A stretch of 64,000 nucleotides of DNA, from positions 1 through 64,000 of the forward strand of contig NZ_LAPZ01000016.1 of NCBI RefSeq assembly GCF_002120225.1, written 5' to 3'. The position numbers were made by a program, and so were the translations under genes. The notes beneath the pieces are model-generated. The model was given only the letters and a program-made list of their open reading frames with translations, was not told where the DNA came from and searched no databases. The DNA is from Tenacibaculum holothuriorum (GTDB taxonomy: Bacteria; Bacteroidota; Bacteroidia; Flavobacteriales; Flavobacteriaceae). Positions 1 to 9,024 of the stretch are shown one piece after another (within the stretch, counting starts at the first letter, position 1; each line of letters begins with the position of its first letter).

Positions 1-31
1 AAAGGAGATCTAAATTTAGATCTCCTTTTTT
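1..31 (-). terminator. Intrinsic terminator after the SPOR-domain gene
   Basis: A perfect 12-base inverted repeat (AGGAGATCTAAA and its complement, no spacer between the arms) is flanked by A and T runs. It lies 18 bases beyond the stop of the minus-strand SPOR gene. The T run on both strands means it could also stop plus-strand transcription entering from outside the window. Confidence 0.75.
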
Positions 32-48
32 ATTTGTTGTAGTTTTTG

Positions 49-411
49 TTACATTGGTACAACAATAGCACCAGCAAATTCTTCTTTAATTTTAGCTAAA
101 GCTCTATCGGCTTGTAATCTTGTTTTGTAGTTTCCTACTTGAATTTTCCAATCTGGTTGTTTGTAACTAAGTTTAGTATAAACACCTGGAAACTCAATTT
201 GAAAACGATGTTTTAAGCTCTTTGCTCTTTTCTCTAATCCGTTATAAAGTTGAATTCTAAAACCAGTTTTATTACGTTTATTGTATTCTCTTTTTTTTGC
301 TATTAAAGAATTAATACTCTTGTTGTTGGTTAGTTTTTCTTGAGCATTAATACTGGTAGTTGTAAAAAATACAAGCCCAAAAACTAGGAGCAATAATTGA
401 ATATTTTTCAT
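49..411 (-). CDS. SPOR domain-containing exported protein
   Basis: This 120-residue protein has a cleavable signal peptide (residues 1-23, ending SINAQ) and a C-terminal SPOR-like domain from about residue 48. The domain is marked by FRIQLYNG, WKIQVGNYKTR and the repeated pattern RLQADRALAKIKEEF. SPOR domains bind denuded peptidoglycan glycan strands at division sites, so a periplasmic cell-wall role is expected; that is family knowledge and not shown here. It is transcribed away from the act operon and has its own promoter and terminator. It is short, with no other domain, so its partner or specific role cannot be told. Confidence 0.85.
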   Translation of the reverse strand: MKNIQLLLLVFGLVFFTTTSINAQEKLTNNKSINSLIAKKREYNKRNKTGFRIQLYNGLEKRAKSLKHRFQIEFPGVYTKLSYKQPDWKIQVGNYKTRLQADRALAKIKEEFAGAIVVPM

Positions 412-429
412 AATTATTAAATCTTTTTA

Positions 430-437
430 CAAAAGTA
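430..437 (-). promoter_or_regulatory. Flavobacterial -7 element for the SPOR gene
   Basis: The minus strand reads TACTTTTG, an exact match to the Bacteroidota TAnnTTTG -7 consensus, 19 bases upstream of the start codon. No clear TTG -33 box is found at the usual distance. Confidence 0.5.
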
Positions 438-537
438 ACGACTTGCTGATTAATACATTGTCATTTCTTTTTATTTAGAATCGGTATAAATTGTAAATTA
501 GCATTCTCTTAACATTTCACAATTTAGACAGAAGTAG

Positions 538-545
538 TACTTTTG
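538..545 (+). promoter_or_regulatory. Promoter -7 element of the act-cox operon
   Basis: TACTTTTG matches the TAnnTTTG -7 consensus and lies 82 bases before the actA start. Transcription would begin near 550, giving a leader of about 75 bases. It is roughly 100 bases from the oppositely directed SPOR promoter, so the 412-627 gap is a divergent promoter region. No convincing -33 TTG was seen. Confidence 0.5.
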
Positions 546-627
546 TGCAACTTTCTGTGGGCTAATTATACAGTTGTCTTACAGAAAAAATTGTACCAAA
601 ATAGATACGAAAATTATATTTTACAGT

Positions 628-1917
628 ATGAAAAGTGTGAAACATCACAGCAAATTAACTCAAAGACTCCTACAGAGTTTTGTTTTCCTTTTAGTTTTAT
701 CGTTAAGTTTTTCGGCGCATTCGCAAGATGTAGACGAGGCACGTCAAAAAGAAGGGAAGAAGTTGTTTAAGTCGCTTTGTGCTTCTTGTCACAAGCTTAA
801 TAAAAAATTAGTAGGACCAGCTTTAGGCGGAGTTGAAGAAAAAAGAACGAACGAGTGGTTAAAAGCTTGGATTCGTGACAATGCAGCATTAAGAGCATCT
901 GGAGATAAGGATGCAATTGCTATTTACGAAGAGTATAAGCAATCTAACATGACTGCGTTCCCTCAGTTAAACGATAAGCAGATAGATGATATTTTATATT
1001 ATACTACTGTTGGTGAAATAGGGAAAGTTGCTGATCCGAATCAAACACTTTCTACTACTCCTAAAGATGCTGCTCCAAAATGGTTAATCTATATTTTAGC
1101 AGCTGCTATCGTCGTGGCCTTTTTAATTATTGGTAGTTTATTAAAAACTATTAGTGAGTTAAAAGGAGCTCCAAAAACTCCAGGTTTAATGGGGCAAGCT
1201 TCAGAGTTATGGCAAGGAATCAAACAGAATACATTTTTACATGTGTTAACGGTAATCTTCGGAGCGTTAATTGCTGCGTACGTATTGTTTGGTACATTGT
1301 TTAAAGTTGGTGTAGATGAAGGTTACCAACCGATTCAACCAATTGCTTTCTCTCATAAAATTCACGCAGGAGATAATAAGATAGATTGTCAATACTGTCA
1401 CTCTGCTGCAAAACATAGTAAGCATTCAGGAATTCCTTCTGTAAATGTATGTATGAACTGTCATAAAAACATTTCTGAAGTTGCAGACGATACAAAAGTT
1501 GTAATGGATGATCATACGTTAACTAAGAAAGACTTAGATAAAGAGATCGCTAAGATCTACGAAGCTGCAGGTTGGGATGCTGAAAAGTTAGAATATACAG
1601 GTAATACGAAGCCAGTAAAGTGGGTTCGTGTACATAACTTGCCAGATTTCGCTTACTTTAATCACTCTCAACACGTAACTGTTGGTGGTATTAAGTGTCA
1701 AAAGTGTCATGGTCCTGTTGAAGAAATGGAAGAAGTATACCAGTACTCTCCATTAACAATGGGTTGGTGTATCGATTGTCATAAAGAGACAAAAGTAGAC
1801 TTGAAAGGAAACGAGTACTATGCTAAGATTCACGAAGAATTAGCGAAGAAGTACGGTGTAGATCAGGTTACGATTGCACAGTTAGGAGGGAAAGAGTGTG
1901 GTAAGTGCCACTATTAA
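628..1917 (+). CDS. actA: Alternative complex III subunit ActA, multiheme cytochrome c
   Basis: ActA is the periplasmic multiheme subunit of alternative complex III, which oxidises menaquinol and passes electrons to cytochrome oxidase. The start at 628 is chosen because it begins a normal signal peptide (MKSVKHHSK, then a hydrophobic run ending AHSQ); the open frame runs 18 codons further upstream without one. An N-terminal monoheme cytochrome c domain carries CASCH. Two transmembrane segments follow (about residues 152-172 and 204-226). The C-terminal module has five further CxxCH motifs: CQYCH, CMNCH, CQKCH, CIDCH and CGKCH. Six haem sites are therefore visible. It is the first gene of the operon. 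Confidence 0.93.
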   Translation: MKSVKHHSKLTQRLLQSFVFLLVLSLSFSAHSQDVDEARQKEGKKLFKSLCASCHKLNKKLVGPALGGVEEKRTNEWLKAWIRDNAALRASGDKDAIAIYEEYKQSNMTAFPQLNDKQIDDILYYTTVGEIGKVADPNQTLSTTPKDAAPKWLIYILAAAIVVAFLIIGSLLKTISELKGAPKTPGLMGQASELWQGIKQNTFLHVLTVIFGALIAAYVLFGTLFKVGVDEGYQPIQPIAFSHKIHAGDNKIDCQYCHSAAKHSKHSGIPSVNVCMNCHKNISEVADDTKVVMDDHTLTKKDLDKEIAKIYEAAGWDAEKLEYTGNTKPVKWVRVHNLPDFAYFNHSQHVTVGGIKCQKCHGPVEEMEEVYQYSPLTMGWCIDCHKETKVDLKGNEYYAKIHEELAKKYGVDQVTIAQLGGKECGKCHY

Positions 1918-1950
1918 TCAAATTAAGAAAGTAGAAAAACACATATATAA

Positions 1951-4900
1951 ATGGCTTCAAACAAAAAATACTGGCAAAGTGTTGAAGAACTTAAAGGAAG
2001 TTCTATTGTTGAAACGCTACGTAATAATGAGTTTGTAGAAGAAATTCCTACGGATGAGTTTTTAGGTGATAAAGAAACTTTAGAGGGTTCATCAACTTCT
2101 CGTAGAGATTTCTTAAAGTATGTTGGTTTTACAACTGCAGCGGCTTCTTTAGCAGCTTGTGAAGGTCCGGTTCGTAAATCGATTCCTTATGTTGTACAAC
2201 CTAATGATATCGTAGTAGGAGTTGCTGATTGGTATGCAACTACTATGGCAAACGGATTTGACTTTGCAAATGTTTTAGTAAAAACAAGAGAAGGTCGTCC
2301 AATTCAAATCATGCCTAACAAAGAAGCGAACGGTGAAACTAACGCTAGAGTTCAAGCTTCTGTTTTATCGTTGTACGATGATAAGTTACGTTTAAAAGAA
2401 CCAACTAAAGGAGGTGCTGTAGTAACATGGGCAGATGCTGACAAAGAAATTATTGCGAAATTAGAGCAGTTAAGTACAGCTAACGAATCAGTTGTTTTAT
2501 TAACCGGTACTTTAGCGAGTCCTTCAACTGAAAAAGTAATTGCTGATTTCGTAGCAAAATATCCAAATGTAAAGCACGTAACTTACGATGCAATTTCAGA
2601 AAGCGGAACATTAGATGCTTTTGAAGCAATGTACGGTAAGCGTGCGTTACCAAATTACAACTTCGGGAATGCTGAAGTTATTGCTTCTGTTGGAGCTGAT
2701 TTCTTAGGAGATTGGCAAGGTGGTTTCGAAAAATCATACTCAGAAGGAAGACAAGCTAACTCTGGTAAAATGTCTTACCACGTACAGTTAGAAAGTAACA
2801 TGTCTTTAACAGGTGCAAATGCAGATAAGCGTGTGGTTGTAAAACCATCTGATCAAGTGTTTGCATTAATCAATTTATACAATGCCGTAACTGGTGGTAA
2901 CTTACCGTCTAAAGAAACTCCAGCAGATGCTCAGGTTAAGAAATTAGCTCAGGATTTAAAGAAAGCTGGTTCTAAAGGTGTTGTTGTAACTGGATTAAAC
3001 GATAAAAATGCACAATTAATCGCTTTAGCAATTAACAAAGCGTTAAATAGTGAGATTATCGATGTAGCTAATCCTGTTTATACAAGACAAGGAAATGATT
3101 CAGAAGTTGCTCAATTAGTTGTAGACATGAAAGCTGGTAAAGTTGCAGGTTTAGTTACTTACAACGTAAATCCAGTATACTCTTTAGCTAACGCTGCTGA
3201 TTTTGCTGAAGGAGTAAAGAAATTAAAATTATCAGTTGCTTTATCAACTCAAAATGATGATACTTCAGCAGCTACTCAATATGCATTACCTGCACCACAC
3301 TTCTTAGAGTCTTGGGGTGATGTTATGGTTGAAGAAGGAAAGTACGGTTTAGTACAACCAACAATTCAACCTTTATTCAATACACGTCAATTACAAGATG
3401 TGTTATTAAAGTGGTCTGGTAGTACGGTAAACTACTACGATACTTTAAAAGAATTTTGGAGCACTAATGTTTTAGGGGGAAGTTCATGGAATCAAGCTTT
3501 ACATGATGGTTTCTTTACAAAAGAAGTTGTTGTAGAAGAGAAATTAATGAATGAGGTAGATGTTAATGCAGCAGCAGCAGCATTAGTTTCTGCAACAAAA
3601 GCTTCTCAATACGAATTAAACTTATTCAGTTCAACTGCTTTAGGAGATGGTAAACAAGCAAATAATCCTTGGTTACAAGAATTACCAGATCCTATTACTC
3701 GTGCTTCTTGGGATAACTACTTAACAGTATCTATGGCAGATGCTAAAGAGTTAGGTTTTGAGAATCCAGTAAAAGATAACGGAGCAATTGACGGAAACTA
3801 CGCTAACGTAACAGTTAACGGAGTAACAATAAATAACATTCCTGTAATCATTCAACCAGGTCAAGCTAAAGGATCATTTGGTTTAGCGTTAGGTTATGGT
3901 CGTAAGCACGGAATGAAAGAAGAAATGCAAGTAGGTGTTAACGCATACCCTTTCTATAAAGATGGAAACAATGTTCAGTACAATGTTACTATCGAGAAAG
4001 CTGCAGGTTGGCACAAGTTTGCTTGTATGCAAGTACAAAGTACTTTAGCTGGTCGTCACGACATTTTAAGAGAAGCTTCTTTAAAAGAAGTTAACGATAA
4101 GTCTTTAGATCCTAAGCATACTTGGAATAAACCTTTTATGGTATCTTACGATCACCAAGAAACTGAAGGAAGTAAGATAGATTTATGGGATGATCACGAT
4201 AGAACTATCGGTCACCACTTTAACTTATCTATCGACTTAACTTCATGTACAGGTTGTGGAGCATGTGTTATTGCATGTCACGCAGAAAACAACGTTCCTG
4301 TAGTAGGTAAGGATGAAGTACGTGTAGGTCGTGATATGGCTTGGTTACGTATAGATCGTTATTACTCTTCTAGAGTTGAAGATAAGCAACATGAAGAAGG
4401 AGTTGCAATGACTATGGAGCAGTTTAAAGCTGAAAACCCAGGTATTGCTAACCAAGATATCGAAAGAAAATATACTGAGAAGGTATTAGGATTAAGCAAA
4501 GGAGATTTATTCGACGCTTTAGAAAATCCTGCTGAAAACCCAGAGGTTACTTTCCAACCAATGATGTGTCAGCACTGTAATCACGCACCATGTGAAACAG
4601 TATGTCCAGTAGCAGCAACTTCTCATGGTCGTCAAGGTCAAAACCAAATGGCATATAACAGATGTGTTGGTACAAGATATTGTGCAAACAACTGTCCATA
4701 TAGAGTTCGTCGTTTCAACTGGTTTAACTATGCTGATAACAATGAATTCGATTTCAATATGAATAACGAATACGGTAAAATGGCATTAAACCCAGACGTA
4801 GTTGTTCGTTCTCGTGGAGTTATGGAGAAATGTTCTATGTGTATCCAAATGACTCAAGCAACAATCTTAAAAGCTAAGAGAGAAGGAAGAGCAGTTCGTA

Positions 4901-5088
4901 AGGATGAATTCCATACAGCATGTTCTCAGGCTTGTTCTAACGGATCTATGGTGTTTGGAGATATTAACTCTGAAGATACTGTAGCAGAATTAAAAGAAGA
5001 CAAGAGAGCTTTCTACGTGTTAGATTATATTGGTACAAAACCAAATGTAGTTTACCAAGTAAAAGTGAAAAATACAAACGAAGCTTAA
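1951..5088 (+). CDS. actB: Alternative complex III subunit ActB, iron-sulfur/molybdopterin-like
   Basis: This 1045-residue subunit combines a molybdopterin-oxidoreductase-like N-terminal region with a ferredoxin-like C-terminal region. A twin-arginine motif followed by a lipobox-like Cys (SRRDFLKYVG...AAC) sits about 50 residues in, as in the TAT-variant family typical of Bacteroidota ActB. Iron-sulfur ligands are visible in the last third: CTGCGACVIAC, CQHCNHAPCETVCP, CVGTRYCANNCP and CSMC. ActB is thought to relay electrons to the haems of ActA; in this family the Mo-binding site is generally considered vestigial, which is not tested here. It lies 33 bases after actA and 26 bases before actC. 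Confidence 0.95.
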   Translation: MASNKKYWQSVEELKGSSIVETLRNNEFVEEIPTDEFLGDKETLEGSSTSRRDFLKYVGFTTAAASLAACEGPVRKSIPYVVQPNDIVVGVADWYATTMANGFDFANVLVKTREGRPIQIMPNKEANGETNARVQASVLSLYDDKLRLKEPTKGGAVVTWADADKEIIAKLEQLSTANESVVLLTGTLASPSTEKVIADFVAKYPNVKHVTYDAISESGTLDAFEAMYGKRALPNYNFGNAEVIASVGADFLGDWQGGFEKSYSEGRQANSGKMSYHVQLESNMSLTGANADKRVVVKPSDQVFALINLYNAVTGGNLPSKETPADAQVKKLAQDLKKAGSKGVVVTGLNDKNAQLIALAINKALNSEIIDVANPVYTRQGNDSEVAQLVVDMKAGKVAGLVTYNVNPVYSLANAADFAEGVKKLKLSVALSTQNDDTSAATQYALPAPHFLESWGDVMVEEGKYGLVQPTIQPLFNTRQLQDVLLKWSGSTVNYYDTLKEFWSTNVLGGSSWNQALHDGFFTKEVVVEEKLMNEVDVNAAAAALVSATKASQYELNLFSSTALGDGKQANNPWLQELPDPITRASWDNYLTVSMADAKELGFENPVKDNGAIDGNYANVTVNGVTINNIPVIIQPGQAKGSFGLALGYGRKHGMKEEMQVGVNAYPFYKDGNNVQYNVTIEKAAGWHKFACMQVQSTLAGRHDILREASLKEVNDKSLDPKHTWNKPFMVSYDHQETEGSKIDLWDDHDRTIGHHFNLSIDLTSCTGCGACVIACHAENNVPVVGKDEVRVGRDMAWLRIDRYYSSRVEDKQHEEGVAMTMEQFKAENPGIANQDIERKYTEKVLGLSKGDLFDALENPAENPEVTFQPMMCQHCNHAPCETVCPVAATSHGRQGQNQMAYNRCVGTRYCANNCPYRVRRFNWFNYADNNEFDFNMNNEYGKMALNPDVVVRSRGVMEKCSMCIQMTQATILKAKREGRAVRKDEFHTACSQACSNGSMVFGDINSEDTVAELKEDKRAFYVLDYIGTKPNVVYQVKVKNTNEA

Positions 5089-5114
5089 TAATAAAATTAA
5101 TAAGTATATAGATT

Positions 5115-6515
5115 ATGTCGTCTCATTACGAATCATCTTATAGAGAGCCTTTAATACTTGGTGAGAAATCTTACCACGATATTACTGAGGACATCGCTAG
5201 ACCTATAGAAGGTAAAGCAAACAAAAACTGGTACATTGCATTTTATATTTCTTTAGCAGGAATGTTATGGGGATTCGGATGTATCTTCTACACAGTAGGA
5301 ACAGGTATTGGTGTTTGGGGATTAAGTAAAAACATCGGTTGGGCATGGGATATTACCAACTTTGTATGGTGGGTAGGTATCGGTCACGCAGGTACATTAA
5401 TCTCTGCCGTATTACTTTTATTCCGTCAAAAATGGAGAATGGCAATTAACCGTTCTGCAGAAGCAATGACAATCTTTGCGGTATTCCAAGCAGGATTGTT
5501 CCCAATTATTCACATGGGGCGTCCATGGAACGGATACTGGGTATTACCAATTCCTAACCAATTTGGTTCGTTATGGGTAAACTTTAACTCACCGTTATTA
5601 TGGGATGTATTCGCAATTTCTACGTATTTATCGGTATCATTAGTATTCTGGTGGACTGGTTTATTACCTGATTTTGCTACAATTCGTGATAGAGCAGTTA
5701 AGCCTTTCCAAAAGAAAATTTATGCATTATTATCTTTCGGGTGGTCAGGTAGAGCTAAAGACTGGCAACGTTTTGAAGAAGTTTCATTAGTATTAGCAGG
5801 TTTAGCTACTCCGTTAGTACTTTCGGTACACACCATTGTATCGTTTGACTTCGCAACATCGGTTAACCCAGGATGGCACTCTACAATCTTCCCTCCTTAC
5901 TTCGTTGCTGGGGCAATCTTCTCAGGATTCGCAATGGTACAAACCCTATTAGGAATTATGCGTAAGGTTACAAACATGGAGGCATATATTACACGTTTAC
6001 ACGTAGAGTATATGAACATCGTAATCATCTTAACAGGTGGTATCGTAGCAGTAGCATATGCAACTGAATTCTTTATTGCTTGGTATACAGGTTCACCTTA
6101 TGAAAATTATACATATTTATCTTTTGGAGCAGAAGCAGGAGCTTACGGATGGGCATTCTGGTCGTTAATGATTTTCAACATCATTATTCCACAAGTATTA
6201 TGGATTAAGAAAGCAAGAAGAAGTTTTATCGTTTCATTCATCGTATCAATCGCAATTAACATTGGTATGTGGTTCGAGCGTTTCGATATTATTGCAATTG
6301 TATTAAGTAAAGGTCAATTACCATCTACTTGGTGGCGTTTTGAGCCTACGTTTGTAGATGTAGGTATCTTTATTGGAACTATCGGTTTCTTTGGTGTGTT
6401 ATTCTTATTATACGCAAGAACATTCCCAGTAATTCCAACAGCAGAGATTAAAACAATCTTGAAATCTTCAGGAGAAAGTTATAAAAAACAAAGAGAGGAG
6501 AACAATGAGCACTAA
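5115..6515 (+). CDS. actC: Alternative complex III subunit ActC, NrfD-type quinol-binding membrane protein
   Basis: A 466-residue polytopic protein of the NrfD/PsrC family with about ten hydrophobic helices. NrfD-like subunits hold the quinol oxidation site and anchor the iron-sulfur subunit. The N-terminal soluble segment (ESSYREPLILGEKSYHDI) and residues such as GHAGTLISA in an early helix are typical of ActC. The 3' end overlaps actD by 11 bases, suggesting coupled translation. A second NrfD paralogue (ActF) is encoded downstream, as expected for the complex. Confidence 0.94.
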   Translation: MSSHYESSYREPLILGEKSYHDITEDIARPIEGKANKNWYIAFYISLAGMLWGFGCIFYTVGTGIGVWGLSKNIGWAWDITNFVWWVGIGHAGTLISAVLLLFRQKWRMAINRSAEAMTIFAVFQAGLFPIIHMGRPWNGYWVLPIPNQFGSLWVNFNSPLLWDVFAISTYLSVSLVFWWTGLLPDFATIRDRAVKPFQKKIYALLSFGWSGRAKDWQRFEEVSLVLAGLATPLVLSVHTIVSFDFATSVNPGWHSTIFPPYFVAGAIFSGFAMVQTLLGIMRKVTNMEAYITRLHVEYMNIVIILTGGIVAVAYATEFFIAWYTGSPYENYTYLSFGAEAGAYGWAFWSLMIFNIIIPQVLWIKKARRSFIVSFIVSIAINIGMWFERFDIIAIVLSKGQLPSTWWRFEPTFVDVGIFIGTIGFFGVLFLLYARTFPVIPTAEIKTILKSSGESYKKQREENNEH

Positions 6516-7032
6516 TAAAGTAATTCACGCATTATATAATGATGATGATATCTTAATGGATGCCGTTAAGAAAGTAAAAGGAGCACATCATCATATTGAA
6601 GAAGTATATACGCCTTTTCCAGTTCACGGATTAGATCAGGCAATGGGCTTAGCTCCTACACGTTTGGCAATTACAGCATTTTTATATGGTATTACTGGTA
6701 CTGCAGTAGCAGTTTGGTTAACTTGGTATACTATGATTGCTGATTGGCCACAAGATATTGGTGGTAAACCAAATTTTTCTTGGGCAACTAATATGCCAGC
6801 GTTTGTGCCAATTTTATTCGAATTAACTGTATTCTTTGCAGCGCACTTAATGGTAATTACTTTTTATATGCGTAGTAGAATTTGGCCATTTAAAGAAGCT
6901 GAAAATCCAGATCCAAGAACTACAGATGACCATTTCTTAATGGAAATTCCAGTTCACGATAATGAAGAAGAATTAAAAGCTTTGTTAGAAACAACAGGAG
7001 CTGTAGAAATTAACGTAGTAGATAAGCACTAA
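6505..7032 (+). CDS. actD: Alternative complex III subunit ActD (DUF3341)
   Basis: A 175-residue DUF3341 protein with a soluble N-terminal domain and two transmembrane helices (about residues 55-78 and 94-122). The first contains AITAFLYGITGTAVAVWL; the second contains FVPILFELTVFFAAHLMV. ActD is a structural subunit that packs against ActC and ActF. It starts inside the end of actC and is followed 5 bases later by actE. No cofactor motif is seen. Confidence 0.93.
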   Translation: MSTNKVIHALYNDDDILMDAVKKVKGAHHHIEEVYTPFPVHGLDQAMGLAPTRLAITAFLYGITGTAVAVWLTWYTMIADWPQDIGGKPNFSWATNMPAFVPILFELTVFFAAHLMVITFYMRSRIWPFKEAENPDPRTTDDHFLMEIPVHDNEEELKALLETTGAVEINVVDKH

Positions 7033-7037
7033 GAGAT

Positions 7038-7583
7038 ATGAAGAGTTTAAAAATAATTATCGCTTTAGTTGTCGTTGCAAGTTTAGCTTCTTGTAACAAT
7101 AAACGTAAACCACAAGTACAATATATGCCAGATATGTATGTGTCTGTACCTTACGATGCAAACGGAGTTACTTCAGCAGGTAATGTTCCTGTAGATAGAG
7201 TGCCAGTTGCAGGTACTGTAAGTAGAAATGGTGTAGTGGCTTACGATATTGCTGATACTAATGAAGGATATGAAAAGGCAAAAGCTGAATTAAAAAGTCC
7301 TTTAGCTAAAAATGAAATAAACCTTGAAAAAGGTAAAGAACTTTATGGTATTTACTGTGCAACTTGTCATGGTGCTAAAGGAGACGGAAACGGTACTTTA
7401 GCTAAAAGAGATAAGTTTAATGGTATTCCAAATTATAAAGATAGAGATATTACTGATGGAAGTATTTACCACGTAATTATGTATGGTAAAAACTTAATGG
7501 GATCTCATGCTTCTCAATTAAACCATAAAGAGCGCTGGCAAGTTGTTCAGTACGTAGAAAAATTAAAAAGCGAATTAAAATAA
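7038..7583 (+). CDS. actE: Alternative complex III subunit ActE, monoheme cytochrome c lipoprotein
   Basis: A 181-residue lipoprotein: the signal peptide ends in a lipobox (SLASC, Cys19), so it is probably lipid-anchored facing the periplasm. The C-terminal half is a class I cytochrome c domain with CATCHG as the single haem site and a Met in YGKNLMGSH as the likely axial ligand. ActE is thought to carry electrons from ActA towards the oxidase. It sits in the expected operon position between actD and actF. Confidence 0.93.
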   Translation: MKSLKIIIALVVVASLASCNNKRKPQVQYMPDMYVSVPYDANGVTSAGNVPVDRVPVAGTVSRNGVVAYDIADTNEGYEKAKAELKSPLAKNEINLEKGKELYGIYCATCHGAKGDGNGTLAKRDKFNGIPNYKDRDITDGSIYHVIMYGKNLMGSHASQLNHKERWQVVQYVEKLKSELK

Positions 7584-7605
7584 GTCTATAATTAGATAAT
7601 TAGAT

Positions 7606-8988
7606 ATGTATCAGTTTTCAGGAAAATTAAAGATGCTTGCTATTATTTTAATGGCTTTAGGTTTACTAGGGACAGGAATTAGTTTCATGTCTGCGCCTAA
7701 AACATTAGAAGAGGCAAAAGAAATTTTAGCAAAACAAAATGATGCTCATCATGGAGGACACGGTGAAGCAGCATCTCATGGTGAAGCTAAAGAAGCACAC
7801 GCTACTGCTGCTCATGGAGAATCTCATGACGATGCACACGCAGAACATGCTTTTCATCAAATGCAAAACAGACCATGGTCTGCTGTATTTGTTGCAATGT
7901 TATTCTTTTTAGGAGTATCGTTATTAGTAATGGCATTTTACGCGGCACAACGTGTTGCACAATCAGGATGGTCGGTAGTATTATTCCGCGTTATGGAAGC
8001 AATTACGAACAACCTTCATTTTGTAAGTATTTTCATGTTAGTATTTATCATTGCTACTGCAATGCACATGAATCACTTATTTCCTTGGATGGGAGAAGGA
8101 GTTTTCGATCCTAAGAGTCCAAACTATGACCCAATTGTAGATGCAAAAGCTTGGTGGATGAACTTACCAGGATGGACTATTAGAGGGATTGTTTACTTAG
8201 CAATTTGGAATGGTTTACGTTTCATCATCAGAAGAAAATCTATCGAACAAGATAACGGTGATTTAAAATTACACAAAAACTTATATAACTTATCTGTAGC
8301 TTTCGTAGTAACTTTTATGGTTACTGAAAGTATGATGTCTTGGGACTGGATTATGGGAATTGACCCACACTGGTTCTCTACATTATTTGGATGGTATGTA
8401 TTAGCTACTTTCTTAGTATCTGCATTAACAATTACAGCTTTAGTAACTATTTACTTACGTTCAAAAGGAGCTTTACCATTAGTTAATGATAGTCATATTC
8501 ATGATTTAGCTAAGTTTATGTTTGGTTTCTCTGTATTCTGGACGTACTTATGGTTCGCTCAGTTTATGTTAATTTGGTATGCAGATATGCCAGAAGAAAC
8601 TACGTATTTTGTACAACGTTTTAACGAGTACAAGTTACCATTCTTAGGTATGGTAGTTTTAAACTTCATTTTCCCAGTATTATTATTACTTAACAGTGAC
8701 TTTAAGAGTATTCCTTGGTTTGTAGTATTAGGTGGTATAGCAATTTTAATAGGTCACTATGTAGATTTATTTGTAATGATTATGCCAGGTACTGTTGGTG
8801 GTCAATGGGGATTCGGAATTGGAGAGTTAAGTGGTATTTTATTCTTTGCAGGATTGTTCATCTACGCTACATTTAGTGCATTTGCTCGTGTTAATCCAGT
8901 TGCTAAGGGTAATCCATTCTTACATGAGAGTGAAACATTCCACTATTACAATATTCAACACAGAGGAGAAGACAACAGTCATCATTAA
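7606..8988 (+). CDS. actF: Alternative complex III subunit ActF, NrfD-like membrane protein
   Basis: A 460-residue polytopic membrane protein, the second NrfD-like subunit of alternative complex III. After the first helix comes a His/Glu/Ala-rich soluble loop (about residues 45-85, many HGE and HA repeats), and about ten helices follow. The loop could bind metal or simply be a linker; nothing in the sequence decides this. The C-terminus is also His-rich (GEDNSHH). It closes the act part of the operon, 36 bases before coxB. Confidence 0.93.
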   Translation: MYQFSGKLKMLAIILMALGLLGTGISFMSAPKTLEEAKEILAKQNDAHHGGHGEAASHGEAKEAHATAAHGESHDDAHAEHAFHQMQNRPWSAVFVAMLFFLGVSLLVMAFYAAQRVAQSGWSVVLFRVMEAITNNLHFVSIFMLVFIIATAMHMNHLFPWMGEGVFDPKSPNYDPIVDAKAWWMNLPGWTIRGIVYLAIWNGLRFIIRRKSIEQDNGDLKLHKNLYNLSVAFVVTFMVTESMMSWDWIMGIDPHWFSTLFGWYVLATFLVSALTITALVTIYLRSKGALPLVNDSHIHDLAKFMFGFSVFWTYLWFAQFMLIWYADMPEETTYFVQRFNEYKLPFLGMVVLNFIFPVLLLLNSDFKSIPWFVVLGGIAILIGHYVDLFVMIMPGTVGGQWGFGIGELSGILFFAGLFIYATFSAFARVNPVAKGNPFLHESETFHYYNIQHRGEDNSHH

Positions 8989-9024
8989 TAAAAAGAATTA
9001 ATAAACAATAATAGTTTAGATAAT

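Noticed and set aside
543..770. 75-codon frame near the actA start
   Set aside because: Overlaps the actA signal peptide in another frame and crosses the predicted transcription start.
7735..7860. His-rich repeat segment in ActF as a tandem DNA repeat
   Set aside because: The DNA repeats are imperfect and simply encode a His/Glu/Ala loop; no longer-range periodicity.
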